Part shown: positions 34,584-45,464 of the stretch, in pieces
Numbering within the stretch: the stretch's first letter is position 1
How the letters are laid out: the number at the start of each line of letters is the position of its first letter
Origin: Shinella sp. SUS2
Lineage (GTDB): Bacteria > Pseudomonadota > Alphaproteobacteria > Rhizobiales > Rhizobiaceae
DNA: 64,000 bases
Direction: 5' to 3'
Assembly (NCBI RefSeq): GCF_001262505.1
Contig: NZ_KQ410732.1
Location: 186,001-250,000 of the forward strand
Notes under the pieces: generated by a model
The model's input: the letters and a program-made list of their open reading frames with translations, nothing else
Database searches by the model: none
Told to the model about the DNA's origin: nothing
Translations under genes and position numbers: made by a program

Positions 34584-35380
34584 AAGTCTTCATCTCCGCC
34601 GATATCGAAGGCACCGCCGGCATTGCCCACTGGAACGAGGCCGAGCGCACCCATCCGGACTGGGCCGAGTTCCGCGCGCTGATGACGGGCGAGGTGGTTG
34701 CCGCCTGCGAGGGCGCGCGCGCCGCCGGTGCCACGGAAGTGGTGATCAAGGATGCCCATGACAGCGGCCGCAACCTCATCCTCGATCGCCTGCCCGATTA
34801 CGCCCGCATCGTGCGCGGCTGGTCGGGCCACCCGGACGAAATGATGTTCGGCATCGACGCCGGTTTCGCCGCCGCGATCTATACCGGTTACCATTCCAAG
34901 GCCGGCACGGAGGTCAATCCGCTGGCCCACACTTCCAACCTGCGTATCTCGCGCCTGCTGCTGAATGGCGAGGTCGCGTCCGAGTTCACTTTCAACGCGC
35001 TCTGTGCGGCCGGCTATGGTGTGCCTTCCGTGTTTCTCGCGGGAGACGTGGGTATTTGCGCCGAGGCCCGGGCCATGGTGCCGGGCCTTGCGACGGTGGA
35101 AACGCTCGATGGCAGAGGCCGTGCCTCGACATCCATCTCGCCCGCCTGGTCGCGTCGCCTCATCCGTGAAGGCGTGGCAGCAGCGCTGTCGGGCGATTTC
35201 GCGCAGGCACTGCCCGCGAAGGCGGATCACTACGAGGTGGTGATCGAGTTCAGCACGCCGACCGAGGCGTACCGGGCCGCATGGTATCCCGGTGCCAAGG
35301 CGCACGGTCCTCGCGCCGTCGCCTTCGAGCATACGGATTTTTCGGAAATCCTCAGGGCGTTGCTCTTCCTGAAGGTCTGA
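34580..35380 (+). CDS. dppA: D-aminopeptidase DppA (M55 family)
   Basis: The 266-residue zinc peptidase shows the M55 ligand pattern: D8 and E10 in SADIEG, H60 in KDAHDSG, a histidine in YTGYHSKAG (about 105) and a glutamate near 135. Bacillus DppA cleaves D-Ala-D-Ala and similar D-peptides as a decamer. It starts in an ATGA overlap with the DmpA-family gene. Its 3' end overlaps the convergent lysR gene by 29 bases. Confidence 0.93.
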   Translation: MKVFISADIEGTAGIAHWNEAERTHPDWAEFRALMTGEVVAACEGARAAGATEVVIKDAHDSGRNLILDRLPDYARIVRGWSGHPDEMMFGIDAGFAAAIYTGYHSKAGTEVNPLAHTSNLRISRLLLNGEVASEFTFNALCAAGYGVPSVFLAGDVGICAEARAMVPGLATVETLDGRGRASTSISPAWSRRLIREGVAAALSGDFAQALPAKADHYEVVIEFSTPTEAYRAAWYPGAKAHGPRAVAFEHTDFSEILRALLFLKV

Positions 35381-36323
35381 TTTCGGCAGGCGCTGCTTCC
35401 AGAAATTGCCGCGCCGCGCGCCAGAAATCCTCGACCTTGCCGGTCCGGCTTGCCGCATGGCGGTAGAGACGGATTTCGAGGTCGAGGTTCCAGCCCTCGT
35501 CCGCCGAGGCCGACACGAGGCGTCCCGCCTCCATCTCCTCGCGCGCAAGGCTTTCCGGCAGCCAGCAGAGGCCGGCGCCCGTTACCGCCATGTTCATCAG
35601 GCCAGCACTGATGGTGTTCTCGTGCGTCGTGCGCCGGCGGAAGGGCGGGCGGCGCAGGAGGAGGCGCGACAGGGCGACGCCGAAGAAGGAATTGAATCCG
35701 TAGCTGAGATAGGGAACGGCGAGCCGCGGCTGCGCGACGGCGCGGTCGAGGAGATTGTGTCCGGGCTGCACCTGGCCCGCAATCGTGATCTCCGCCGATA
35801 CGAGCGGCATCAGCCGGTCTTGACCGACCGTCAGCGAAGCGAACTGTCCGCGATCGAGATGGAACGGCACCTCCGGATGGGCATAGGTGAGGAAGAAATC
35901 GGCCTCGTCGCCAACGAGCGCATCGAGATTGGCCTCGATGCCGCCGCGGTCGGGGATGAGCGATGTGCTGAAGGTGCCGCCCGCGCCTTCCAGCGTCTTC
36001 AGCCAGCGCGGAAAGAAGGTGACCGTCAGCGTATGCAGGGCGGCAAAGCGGATGAGGCCCGGCTCATGCGAGGGGCGCAGCGCTTCGCGAGCCGCATAGA
36101 AGGTGCGGATCGCCTCCTGTGCGACGGGCAGGAAGTTGCGCCCCGCCGGCGTCAGTTCGGCCGGCATGGTGGCGCGACTGATCAGCGTGGCACCGAGCCA
36201 GCCTTCGAGCTGCTTGATGCGGCGGCTGAAAGCCGGTTGGGTGACATTGCGCAATTCGGCGGCGCGTGAAAATGAGGACGTGTCGGCCAGCGTCACGAAG
36301 TCCTCCAGCCACTTGATCTCCAT
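35352..36323 (-). CDS. LysR-family transcriptional regulator
   Basis: The 323-residue LTTR has the N-terminal HTH (WLEDFVTLADTSSFSRAAELRNVTQPAFSRRIKQLEGWLGATL) and a C-terminal effector domain with a YAHPEVPFHLD segment. It is transcribed away from the amidohydrolase/ABC operon and converges on dppA. A LysR-like dyad lies 56-77 bases upstream of its start in the divergent region, so it probably controls the 36507-43495 operon and possibly the peptidases. Inducer unknown, perhaps a D-peptide. Confidence 0.9.
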   Translation of the reverse strand: MEIKWLEDFVTLADTSSFSRAAELRNVTQPAFSRRIKQLEGWLGATLISRATMPAELTPAGRNFLPVAQEAIRTFYAAREALRPSHEPGLIRFAALHTLTVTFFPRWLKTLEGAGGTFSTSLIPDRGGIEANLDALVGDEADFFLTYAHPEVPFHLDRGQFASLTVGQDRLMPLVSAEITIAGQVQPGHNLLDRAVAQPRLAVPYLSYGFNSFFGVALSRLLLRRPPFRRRTTHENTISAGLMNMAVTGAGLCWLPESLAREEMEAGRLVSASADEGWNLDLEIRLYRHAASRTGKVEDFWRAARQFLEAAPAEIRPSGRATP

Positions 36324-36378
36324 TCACGTGTCCCTCCGGTGCCTTCTGCGCGGCAAAGATGATCATAAGTCATTCAAT

Positions 36379-36400
36379 CGAAATAGGTATGCCGATTTCG
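36379..36400. promoter_or_regulatory. Candidate LysR-binding dyad in the divergent region
   Basis: CGAAAT (36379-36384) and ATTTCG (36395-36400) are perfect complements with a 10-base spacer, fitting the spacing of LysR-type sites. It lies between lysR and the amidohydrolase gene. Confidence 0.5.
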
Positions 36401-36506
36401 CATGGGGTCGTGCCAAAAGCGAATTGGCCAAGGCCGCCGCAACCTTTCACGTTGCGTGTGGAGGAAAGAGGCGCCGGTTCGCCGGTGCCGACAGGGGGAG
36501 CTGTGC

Positions 36507-38132
36507 ATGGCATTCGGAATTGAGGCTGACCGTATCCTGATCAACGGCCGGATCTGGCGGGGGCGGGAAGAAGGCATCAGCGAGGCCCTCGCCGTCTGGC
36601 AGGGCAAAGTTCTGGCGACCGGCAGCACAGCCGACATGCTGAGCCTGAAGGGGCCTGCGACCGAGGTGATCGACCTGGAGGGGCGCTTCGCAACCCCCGG
36701 CCTCATCGACAATCATCTGCATCTCATCGCGACCGGCATCGCCATGGGCTTCGTCGACGCGACGCCCGCCGCTGCGCCGACGGTGGCCGCCCTTACGCGG
36801 GCCATCGCCGAGCGTGCCGCATCGACGCCGAAGGGTGGCTGGGTGCGCGCCCGCGGCTATGACCAGGTCAAGCTCGACACGGGCCGCCATCCGACGCGCG
36901 AGGATCTCGATCGCGCCGCGCCGGATCATCCGGTGTATCTGACGCGGGCCTGCGGTCATGTCTCCATCGCCAATTCCCGCGCGCTGGAGCTTGCCGGCAT
37001 CAGCGAGGCGACGCCGGTGCCGGACGGTGGCGTCATCGGCATCACGGACGGCAAGCTCAACGGTCTTCTCGCGGAGAACGCCCAGAATCTCGTCAAGGCC
37101 GTCATGCCGCCGGCGACCACCGAGGAGCTGATCGACGGCATCGAGCGGGCGGGGCGGCATCTGCTCTCCTTCGGCATCACCAGCTGCATGGATGCGGCTG
37201 TCGGCCATGTCGCCGGGTTCTCGGAGATCCAGGCCTATGAGATGGCAAAACTGTCCGGCCGCCTGCCGGTGCGCGTCTGGCTGACGCTGCTCGGTGATCC
37301 CGGCGTCTCCATCGTCGAGGATGCCTGGCGGGCGGGGCTGCTGTCGGGGGGCGGCGACGACATGCTGCGCGTCGGCGGCGTGAAGGTCTTCCTCGACGGT
37401 TCGGCCGGCGGGCGCACCGCCTGGATGACGAAGCCCTATGAGGGCGAGCCCGACAACATCGGCGTGCAGATGCTGCCGGACGAGACGGTTGAGGCGGTCG
37501 TTCGGGATTGCCATGACCGCGGCTACCAGATGGTCTGCCACGCCATCGGCGACGGCGCGATCGAACAGCTGATCACGGCCTACGAAAAGGCGCTTGCCGC
37601 CAACCCGGATCCCAATCGTCGTCACCGCATCGAGCATTGCGGCTTCTCCACGCCCGCGCAGCACGCGCGCATGCAGGCGGCCGGCATCCTGCCCGCGCCG
37701 CAGATGGCCTTCATCCATGATTTCGGCGACAGCTACATTTCCGTGCTCGGAGAGGCACGCGGCAAGCCGTCCTATCCGATCGGCACCTGGGCGCGCCTCG
37801 GCCTGAAGCCATCGACCGGCTCGGATTCACCGGTCTGCTCGCCCGATCCCTTCCCCAATCTTCACGCGATGATCACGCGCCAGACCGGCAAGGGCACGGT
37901 CATGGATGCTTCCGAACGGCTGAACCCGGAAGAGGCGCTGCAGGCCTATACGGAATATGGCGCCTGGTCGCAAAAGGCCGAGGGCGTGAAGGGACGGCTC
38001 GTGCCCGGCCAGTGGGCCGATATCGCGGTCTTCGACAACGATCTTCTGACCGCGGATCCCAAGACCATTCTCTCAGGCACACGTTGCCTGCTGACCCTGC
38101 TTGCAGGCCGTGTCGTGCATGATGCGAGGTGA
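36507..38132 (+). CDS. Amidohydrolase family protein (YtcJ-like, Amidohydro_3)
   Basis: The 541-residue metal-dependent hydrolase has the family start GRFATPGLIDNHLHL (HxH), an intermediate HAIGDGAI histidine, HRIEHCGF and the late TGSDSPVCSPDP aspartate. The C-terminal VPGQWADIAVFDNDLL closes the composite domain. YtcJ relatives hydrolyse N-acyl or cyclic amide bonds. Position before an oligopeptide ABC operon and opposite lysR suggests action on an imported N-blocked or cyclic peptide. ATG 36507 has GGGGGAG upstream. Confidence 0.83.
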   Translation: MAFGIEADRILINGRIWRGREEGISEALAVWQGKVLATGSTADMLSLKGPATEVIDLEGRFATPGLIDNHLHLIATGIAMGFVDATPAAAPTVAALTRAIAERAASTPKGGWVRARGYDQVKLDTGRHPTREDLDRAAPDHPVYLTRACGHVSIANSRALELAGISEATPVPDGGVIGITDGKLNGLLAENAQNLVKAVMPPATTEELIDGIERAGRHLLSFGITSCMDAAVGHVAGFSEIQAYEMAKLSGRLPVRVWLTLLGDPGVSIVEDAWRAGLLSGGGDDMLRVGGVKVFLDGSAGGRTAWMTKPYEGEPDNIGVQMLPDETVEAVVRDCHDRGYQMVCHAIGDGAIEQLITAYEKALAANPDPNRRHRIEHCGFSTPAQHARMQAAGILPAPQMAFIHDFGDSYISVLGEARGKPSYPIGTWARLGLKPSTGSDSPVCSPDPFPNLHAMITRQTGKGTVMDASERLNPEEALQAYTEYGAWSQKAEGVKGRLVPGQWADIAVFDNDLLTADPKTILSGTRCLLTLLAGRVVHDAR

Positions 38133-38188
38133 CGGCCTGACAGACTGAATCGAAACGATGCCGAAAACGGCACGAGAGGGAGAACGAC

Positions 38189-39781
38189 ATGCTCAAGACA
38201 CTGACACTGGCCGCAATGCTCAGCCTCGGCGTGGCCTCCGGGGCGCTGGCCGCCGGTGAACGCCAGGGCGGAACGCTCGTCTTCACCGCACCCTACGGCT
38301 CGAGCTTTGCCACGCTCGACGTGCAGGCGAGCCCGAACACGCAGGAAGAGTTCATCACGCAGGCGATCCACCGCGCGCTCTACAGCTGGGATTCCATCCA
38401 GAACAAGCCGGTACTGGAGCTGGCGGATTCCGAAGACGTTTCCGAGGACGGCACGGTCCATACCTATCACCTGCGCAAGAACGCCGTCTTCCACAACGGC
38501 AAGCCGCTGACGGCCGACGACTTCATCTACAGCTACAAGCGTATCGCCAATCCGAAGAATGCCTTCCCGGGCGCAAGCTTCATCGCCAACATCAAGGGCG
38601 CGGACGACTATATCGCCGGCAAGGCCGAGGAGATTTCCGGCCTCAAGAAGATCGACGACAACACGCTGGAGATCACCTATACCGGCCCGATCAATCCCGG
38701 CTTTCCGCTGATGCAGAACACGACGGTCATCTACCCGTCGAATGTCGAGGACGAATCGAGCTTCGGCAAGACCCCCGTCGGCCTCGGCGCCTTCGTTTTC
38801 AAGGAGCATGTGCCGGGTTCGCAGGTCGTCGTCGAAAAGTTCGACAAGTACTACGAGGAGGGCAAGCCCTACCTCGATCGCATCAACATCGTGCTGATGG
38901 CCGAGGATGCCGCGCGCGACGTTGCCTTCCGCAACAAGGAGATCGACGTCTCCATTCTCGGCCCGACCCAGTACCAGGCCTATCAGGGTGAGGACGCGCT
39001 GAAGGGGCAACTGCTCGAGGTTGCCGAGGTCTATACCCGCAATATCGGTTTCAACCCGGCCTTCGAGCCTTTCAAGGACAAGCGGGTACGCCAGGCGATC
39101 AACCATGCCATCAATGCGCCGCTGATCATCGAGCGCCTCGTCAAGAACAAGGCCTATCCGGCGTCCGGCTGGCTGCCGCTCTCCTCGCCGGCCTTCGACA
39201 AGGACAAGCCGGCCTATGCCTTCGATCCGGAAAAGGCGAAGGCGCTGCTTGCGGAAGCCGGCTATGCCGACGGCTTCGAATTCGAGGTGACGGCGAGCCC
39301 GAATGAAAGCTGGGGCGTTCCGATCGTCGAGGCCATCCTGCCGATGCTGAAGAAGGTCGGCATCACCGTGAAGCCGAAGCCGGTGGAAAGCTCGGCGCTC
39401 GGCGAGGCTGTCACGACCAACAATTTCCAGGCCTTCATCTGGTCGAACCTCTCTGGTCCCGATCCGCTGAACGCGCTGCGCTGCTATCATTCGAAGACGG
39501 CGCAATCGGCCTGCAATTATACGAGCTATGCAAGCGCGGACTTCGACAAACTCTACGACGCGGCCCAGCAGGAGCGTGATCCCGCCAAGCAGAACGACCT
39601 CCTGCGCCAGGCCAACAACATCGTGCAGGACGACGCGCCGGTCTGGTTCTTCAATTACAACAAGGCGGTCATGGCCTATCAGCCGTGGATCCACGGCCTC
39701 GTTCCCAACGCGACGGAACTGGCGGTCCAGCCCTATGACGAGATCTGGATCGACGAGACCGCGCCGGACTCGCGCAAGTAA
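38189..39781 (+). CDS. Oligopeptide ABC transporter substrate-binding protein (OppA/MppA-like)
   Basis: The 530-residue SBP_bac_5 protein has a Sec signal (MLKTLTLAAMLSLGVASGALA) and blocks typical of OppA/MppA proteins: FVFTAPYGSS-type N-terminus, TVHTYHLRKNAVFHNGKPLTADDFIYSYKRIANP, KTPVGLGAFVFKEHVPGS and FKDKRVRQAINHAINAPLIIERL. OppA/MppA relatives bind peptides including murein tripeptide, which fits the D-peptidase neighbourhood, though the ligand is inferred. RBS gagagggagaacgac. A hairpin follows at 39796-39821. Confidence 0.9.
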   Translation: MLKTLTLAAMLSLGVASGALAAGERQGGTLVFTAPYGSSFATLDVQASPNTQEEFITQAIHRALYSWDSIQNKPVLELADSEDVSEDGTVHTYHLRKNAVFHNGKPLTADDFIYSYKRIANPKNAFPGASFIANIKGADDYIAGKAEEISGLKKIDDNTLEITYTGPINPGFPLMQNTTVIYPSNVEDESSFGKTPVGLGAFVFKEHVPGSQVVVEKFDKYYEEGKPYLDRINIVLMAEDAARDVAFRNKEIDVSILGPTQYQAYQGEDALKGQLLEVAEVYTRNIGFNPAFEPFKDKRVRQAINHAINAPLIIERLVKNKAYPASGWLPLSSPAFDKDKPAYAFDPEKAKALLAEAGYADGFEFEVTASPNESWGVPIVEAILPMLKKVGITVKPKPVESSALGEAVTTNNFQAFIWSNLSGPDPLNALRCYHSKTAQSACNYTSYASADFDKLYDAAQQERDPAKQNDLLRQANNIVQDDAPVWFFNYNKAVMAYQPWIHGLVPNATELAVQPYDEIWIDETAPDSRK

Positions 39782-39795
39782 GATCTTGAGGGGTT

Positions 39796-39821
39796 CGGGG
39801 GCGGCGTGACTGCCGCCCCCG
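39796..39821 (+). other. Hairpin after the second Opp-type binding-protein gene
   Basis: CGGGGGCGGC (39796-39805) and GCCGCCCCCG (39812-39821) form a perfect 10-bp stem with a 6-base loop, 14 bases after the stop codon and before the permease gene. No T-run follows. Confidence 0.6.
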
Positions 39822-39865
39822 CATCGATTGTCGCGCCCTTGCGGGCGGCCAACACGGAACCGCTC

Positions 39866-40801
39866 ATGCTTCGTTTCACCCTGCGCCGCATCTTTCAGAT
39901 CATTCCGACGGTCGTCGTGGTGGCGCTGCTGATCTTCGTCATCTTCTCCGTCGTGCCCGGCACCTTTGCCGCCAGCCTCTTCGCCGATGGCAAGCGCGCC
40001 GCCGATCCCCAGATGATCGCCCGCCTCAACGAGGAATTCGGCCTCAACAAGCCGCTCATGGAACGCTTCGTGACCTATGTCACGGACCTCGCGCAGTTCG
40101 ATCTCGGCACCAGTTTCCGCACCCGCCAGCCGGTGATCGACCTCATCAATGACCGTATGTGGGCCTCGTTGCAACTTGCCATCGCCGCCATGGTTTTTGC
40201 CTTGGTCATCGGCGTGCCGCTCGGCTTCCTCGCAGCGCTGCGACCCGGCTCCGTGCTCGATACCGTGACGATGATCGGTGCCGTCTCGGGTCTCTCCATG
40301 CCGCAGTTCTGGCTGGGCCTCCTGCTGATGTACCTCTTCGCCCTGCAACTGAACTGGCTGCCCAGCTTCGGCTATGGCGACGGTTCGTTCCAGAACCTCA
40401 TCCTGCCCGCCGTCACGCTCGGCGTCACGCCGCTCGCGCTTCTCGCACGCACCACGCGGGCCGGCGTGCTTGATGTGCTCAATGCCGATTTCATCCGCAC
40501 CGCCCATTCCAAGGGCATGAGCGAGGTGAAGGTCGTGCGCTGGCATGTGGCGCGCAATGCGCTGGTGCTGATCGTCACCACGGTCGGCCTGCAGTTCGGC
40601 TCGCTGATCGGTCAGGCCGTCGTCATCGAGAAGCTGTTCGCCTGGCCTGGCATCGGCTCGCTTCTGGTCGATAGCGTGGCGATCCGCGACATTCCCGTGG
40701 TGCAGGGCACGATCCTCGTCATCGTGCTGTGGTTCCTCGTCATCAACACGGCCGTCGATCTGATCTATGCCGCGATCGATCCGCGCATCAAGCAGGAGTG
40801 A
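39866..40801 (+). CDS. Oligopeptide ABC transporter permease, OppB type
   Basis: The 311-residue permease starts MLRFTLRRIFQIIPTVVVVALLIFVIF, typical of DppB/OppB, and has LNEEFGLNKPLMERFVTYVTDLAQFDLGTSF, DFIRTAHSKGMSEVKVVRWHVARNALV (EAA loop) and IEKLFAWPGIGSLLVDSV. I choose ATG 39866; the in-frame GTG at 39806 lies in the preceding hairpin loop. The next permease begins 5 bases downstream. Confidence 0.91.
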   Translation: MLRFTLRRIFQIIPTVVVVALLIFVIFSVVPGTFAASLFADGKRAADPQMIARLNEEFGLNKPLMERFVTYVTDLAQFDLGTSFRTRQPVIDLINDRMWASLQLAIAAMVFALVIGVPLGFLAALRPGSVLDTVTMIGAVSGLSMPQFWLGLLLMYLFALQLNWLPSFGYGDGSFQNLILPAVTLGVTPLALLARTTRAGVLDVLNADFIRTAHSKGMSEVKVVRWHVARNALVLIVTTVGLQFGSLIGQAVVIEKLFAWPGIGSLLVDSVAIRDIPVVQGTILVIVLWFLVINTAVDLIYAAIDPRIKQE

Positions 40802-40806
40802 CGGGA

Positions 40807-41624
40807 ATGCGTCTCGGCTTCAACTTCTGGCTTGGCGCGACGCTGACGACGCTGGTCATCCTCGCCGGCATGCTCGCACCGTGGATCGCGCCCTTCGACC
40901 CGGTGCTCGATGCGGACATGATGAGCTCGGAACTGCCGCCCGACGCCACCTTCTGGTTCGGTACGGACGCGCAGGGCCGCGACGTCTATACCCGCATCCT
41001 CTACGGTGCGCAGATCTCGCTGACGGTCGGCATCGTCTCGCAGGTCATCAACTCGGCCATCGGCGTCACGCTCGGCATGACCGCCGGCTACTGGGGCGGC
41101 TGGTGGGACGACCTGGTGAACGGCCTCACCAACGTCATGCTCGCCATTCCCTCGCTGATCTTCGCGCTCGCCGTGATGGCCGTGCTCGGTCCCGGCCTGC
41201 CGTCGCTCCTCATCGCACTCGGCCTCACCAACTGGAGCTGGACCTGCCGTATCGCCCGCTCCTCGACGCTGTCGCTGAAATCGCAGGGTTACGTGCAGGC
41301 GGCGCAGACGCTCGGCTATGGAGACCTGCGCATCATGTTCACGCAGATCCTTCCCAACATGATGGGGCCGATCCTCGTCATGGCGACGCTCGGCATGGGC
41401 TCCGCGGTGCTCTCCGAAGCCGCACTCTCCTTCCTCGGCCTCGGCATCCAGCCGCCGTTCCCGAGCTGGGGCTCGATGCTGACGGATGCGCGGCAGCTCA
41501 TCCAGCTCGCGCCCTGGGTGGCGATCTTCCCGGGCCTTGCGATCTTTCTCTCCGTGCTCGGCTTCAACCTTCTCGGTGACGGGCTGCGCGACAGTCTCGA
41601 CCCGCATATGAGGACGCGCAAGCC

Positions 41625-41628
<4 letters not shown>
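40807..41628 (+). CDS. Oligopeptide ABC transporter permease, OppC type
   Basis: The 273-residue permease carries FWFGTDAQGRDVYTRILYGAQISLTVG, the EAA loop SQGYVQAAQTLGYGDLRIMFTQILPNM and LGFNLLGDGLRDSLDPHM. Its N-terminus is shorter than usual, entering the first membrane segment almost at once. ATG 40807 follows acggga; earlier in-frame codons fall inside the previous gene. It overlaps the ATPase gene by 4 bases. Confidence 0.9.
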
Positions 41629-42532
<904 letters not shown>

Positions 42533-42536
<4 letters not shown>

Positions 42537-43495
42537 CCGCTCCCCTGCTGCAGGTGGACGACCTGCATGTGCGTTTTCCGATTTCCGGCGGCGGCCTGTT
42601 CGGCACAGGGCGGCGCATGCTGCACGCCGTCAACGGCATCAGCTTCGACCTTGCCAAGGGCGAGTGCCTGTCGATCGTCGGCGAATCCGGCTGCGGCAAG
42701 TCCACCACGGCCCTCTCCATCCTCGGTCTTCAGGAGCCGACGGAAGGGACGATCCGCTATCGCGGCCAGCCGCTTGCCGGCCTTGGGGCGCCGGGGCGCA
42801 TGCAGCGTGCGAAGGCGGTGCAGATGGTCTTTCAGGACCCCTATGCCTCGCTCAATCCGCGCCAGTCCGTGCGCACCTCCCTTGCTGCGCCGCTGAAGCT
42901 GCACGGCATCACCGCGGCGTCGGAAATCGAGGGTCGTATCGAGGCCATGCTGAAGAATGTCGGCCTGACGCCCGAACAGGCGGGGCGCTACCCGCACGAA
43001 TTCTCCGGAGGCCAGCGCCAGCGCATCGGTATCGCCCGCGCGCTGATCCTCGAACCGGAGATCGTTGTGCTCGATGAGCCGGTCTCCGCCCTCGACGTCT
43101 CGATCCGCGCCCAGATCATCAACCTGCTGCTCGATCTGCAGGAAAAGCTCGGCCTCTCCTACATCATGATCAGCCACGACTTGAGCGTGGTCGAGCATAT
43201 GAGCGACCGGGTGCTGGTGATGTTCTTCGGCGAGGTGGTGGAGGAGGGCGGCTGGCGGCAGATCTTCGAGACGCCGACCCATCCCTATACCCGCCGGCTG
43301 ATCGCCGCCATTCCCGACCCGGACACGGCGTTGAACCCGGGCGAGGCTCTGCTCGCGACGGATGCGGCTCTGCCCGATGGACGACGCTTCGTTTCCGATG
43401 GCAGCGTGGCGCCGGATGTCTTCACGCGGCCGGTGCCTTCGGCACTCACCGAGATCGCGCCCGGCCATCGCGTGCGGCTGGCATCGACGGCTTGA
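42533..43495 (+). CDS. Oligopeptide ABC transporter ATP-binding protein, OppF type
   Basis: The 320-residue ATPase has GESGCGKST, FQDPYASLNPRQSV, signature FSGGQRQR, VVLDEPVSALD and MISHDLSV. HPYTRRLIAAIPDPD begins the oligopeptide C-terminal domain. It starts at ATG 42533 inside the OppD stop region; an earlier in-frame opening inside oppD is rejected. It is the last gene of the amidohydrolase-opp operon, 88 bases before the sigma-54 activator gene. Confidence 0.91.
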
Positions 43496-43583
43496 CGCCA
43501 CCCCGCACCGGCTTGCGCATCCGACCTATGGGCGATTGTCCCGGGGCGGCTCCTGTGCGACCATGGGCACGGGAGGATGTCTT

Positions 43584-45455
43584 ATGGTGTCGACGCTGTC
43601 GCACATACGGGAGATCGAGCGCGTCGGCATGGGCGCCGTCAGCCCGCGCGATGCGCCGGTCGTCAAATCCTGGCTGCGCTGCCTCAACGACTACAAGCTC
43701 GACCCGGCGATCGCGCAGGAAGCCTATATCGTTCCCGAACTGAAGCTGCGCGAGCATCGCGAGCAGGCGGAGGAGCTGATCCGCATCGGTCGCTCCGGCC
43801 TCGAAGGCCTGTTCAACCAGGTTGCCGGGCAGAACTATGTGTTGCTTTTGTCGGATGCGCGCGGCGTCACCGTCGACTTCATGGGCGATCCGACCTTCGA
43901 CAACCAGCTCCGCAAGGCAGGGCTCTATCTCGGCTCGGAATGGTCGGAGAACCGCGCGGGCACCTGTGCCGTCGGCGCCTGCATCGTCTCCGGCGAGCCT
44001 GTCATCATTCACCAGGACGATCATTTCGACGCCAGCCATATCGGGCTGACCTGCACGGCTGCGCCCATCTTCGACACGCTCGGCGACCTCACGGCCGTGC
44101 TGGATATTTCCCAACTCCGCTCGCCCACCGTCAAGGCGAGCCAGCAACTGGCGCTGCATCTTGCTGCCGCCACCGCGCGGCGCATCGAGCTTGCCAATCT
44201 CATGACCCGCACCCGCAACGACTGGGTGCTGCGCCTTGCCCGCTCGCCGGAGTTTCTGGACGTGGACCCGGATGCCGCCATCGCGCTCGACGGTTCCGGC
44301 CGCATCACTGGCATGACCCATGGTGGCTTCGGCGCGCTTGCCCGCTCGATGAACATGCGGGGCTTTGCGACACGCGATTTTCTCGGTCTGCCGATCTCCG
44401 AGGTGTTCGATATGGATGTCGATGACCTGCCGCGTTTTATGCGCGGTCGGCCGAACGGCGAGCGCCTGCTTCGTGCGAAAAACGGCCTCGTGCTCTTCGC
44501 TAGCGCGGTTGCTCCCGCCGTCAGCCTGCGTACGCCCACAAGGCCGGAACCGCGCCTGCCGCGGGCGTTGCGCGACCTCAGCAACTGCGATGCAGCCATG
44601 GAGCGGGTGCAGGCCCGCGCCGCGAAACTGGCGGCGCGCGACATTCCGATCCTCATCCAGGGGGAGACCGGCAGCGGCAAGGAATTTCTGGCCCGTGCGA
44701 TCCATGAAAGCTGCGGTGGCAGCGGCAATTTCGTCGCCGTCAATTGTGCTGCAATCCCCGAGCACCTTATCGAATCCGAGCTGTTCGGGTATGCGCCCGG
44801 CGCTTTCACCGGGGCCAGCCAGAAGGGCAAGCGCGGCCTGATCGAGGAGGCACAGGACGGAACGCTGTTCCTCGACGAGATCGGCGACATGCCGCTCGCG
44901 CTGCAAAGCCGGCTGCTGCGCGTGCTTTCGGAAAACGAGGTGCAGCCGGTCGGTGCGCTGAAGGCGCGCCCGGTGCGCCTGCGCGTACTCTCCGCCTCGC
45001 ACCGCGACCTTGCCGATCTCGTGAAGGAGGGCCGCTTCCGGCAGGACCTCTACTATCGCCTGAATGCCGCGACCCTCAGCCTGCCGGCCCTGCGCGAGCG
45101 GGAAGACCTCGGCTGGCTGATCGACCAGCTTCTCGCCCGTGTCGAAAAGGAAAACGGTGAGACCTATCGCGTCGACAAGGCAGTGCGGGCAGCTCTGCTG
45201 ACCCATGCGTGGCCGGGCAATCTGCGCGAGCTTTCCAATGCGCTGCGCGTTGCTGCGGCGCTCTCCGAGAGCGGCGTCATCGATGTCGGCTGCCTGCCGG
45301 ACCATCTCTTCGCCGGTCCGGTCGCGGCTGCGTCCGACGATGACGGGGAACTGCGCCAGGCGCTCAGCGACTGCGGCAACAATGTCTCTGCACTTGCCCG
45401 CAAGCTCGGCGTCAATCGCTCCACCATCCACCGCCGCCTGAAGCGCCTCAACTGA
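43584..45455 (+). CDS. Sigma-54-dependent Fis-family activator (AcoR type)
   Basis: The 623-residue enhancer-binding protein has an N-terminal GAF sensor (about 60-210), a PAS-like segment (about 230-320), a central AAA+ domain and a C-terminal Fis HTH (CGNNVSALARKLGVNRSTIHRRLKR). Walker A GETGSGKE is near residue 362, the sigma-54-contact loop GAFTGA near 405 and Walker B TLFLDEIGDMP shortly after. ATG 43584 follows GGGAGG. The gene lies just before matching upstream sites and a perfect -24/-12 promoter, which it presumably activates. Confidence 0.92.
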   Translation: MVSTLSHIREIERVGMGAVSPRDAPVVKSWLRCLNDYKLDPAIAQEAYIVPELKLREHREQAEELIRIGRSGLEGLFNQVAGQNYVLLLSDARGVTVDFMGDPTFDNQLRKAGLYLGSEWSENRAGTCAVGACIVSGEPVIIHQDDHFDASHIGLTCTAAPIFDTLGDLTAVLDISQLRSPTVKASQQLALHLAAATARRIELANLMTRTRNDWVLRLARSPEFLDVDPDAAIALDGSGRITGMTHGGFGALARSMNMRGFATRDFLGLPISEVFDMDVDDLPRFMRGRPNGERLLRAKNGLVLFASAVAPAVSLRTPTRPEPRLPRALRDLSNCDAAMERVQARAAKLAARDIPILIQGETGSGKEFLARAIHESCGGSGNFVAVNCAAIPEHLIESELFGYAPGAFTGASQKGKRGLIEEAQDGTLFLDEIGDMPLALQSRLLRVLSENEVQPVGALKARPVRLRVLSASHRDLADLVKEGRFRQDLYYRLNAATLSLPALREREDLGWLIDQLLARVEKENGETYRVDKAVRAALLTHAWPGNLRELSNALRVAAALSESGVIDVGCLPDHLFAGPVAAASDDDGELRQALSDCGNNVSALARKLGVNRSTIHRRLKRLN

Positions 45456-45464
45456 CGCGGCACC

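Noticed and set aside
37946-40546. An 866-codon minus-strand open frame
   Set aside because: It is antisense to the amidohydrolase, binding-protein and permease genes, which have clear motifs; no recognisable domain.
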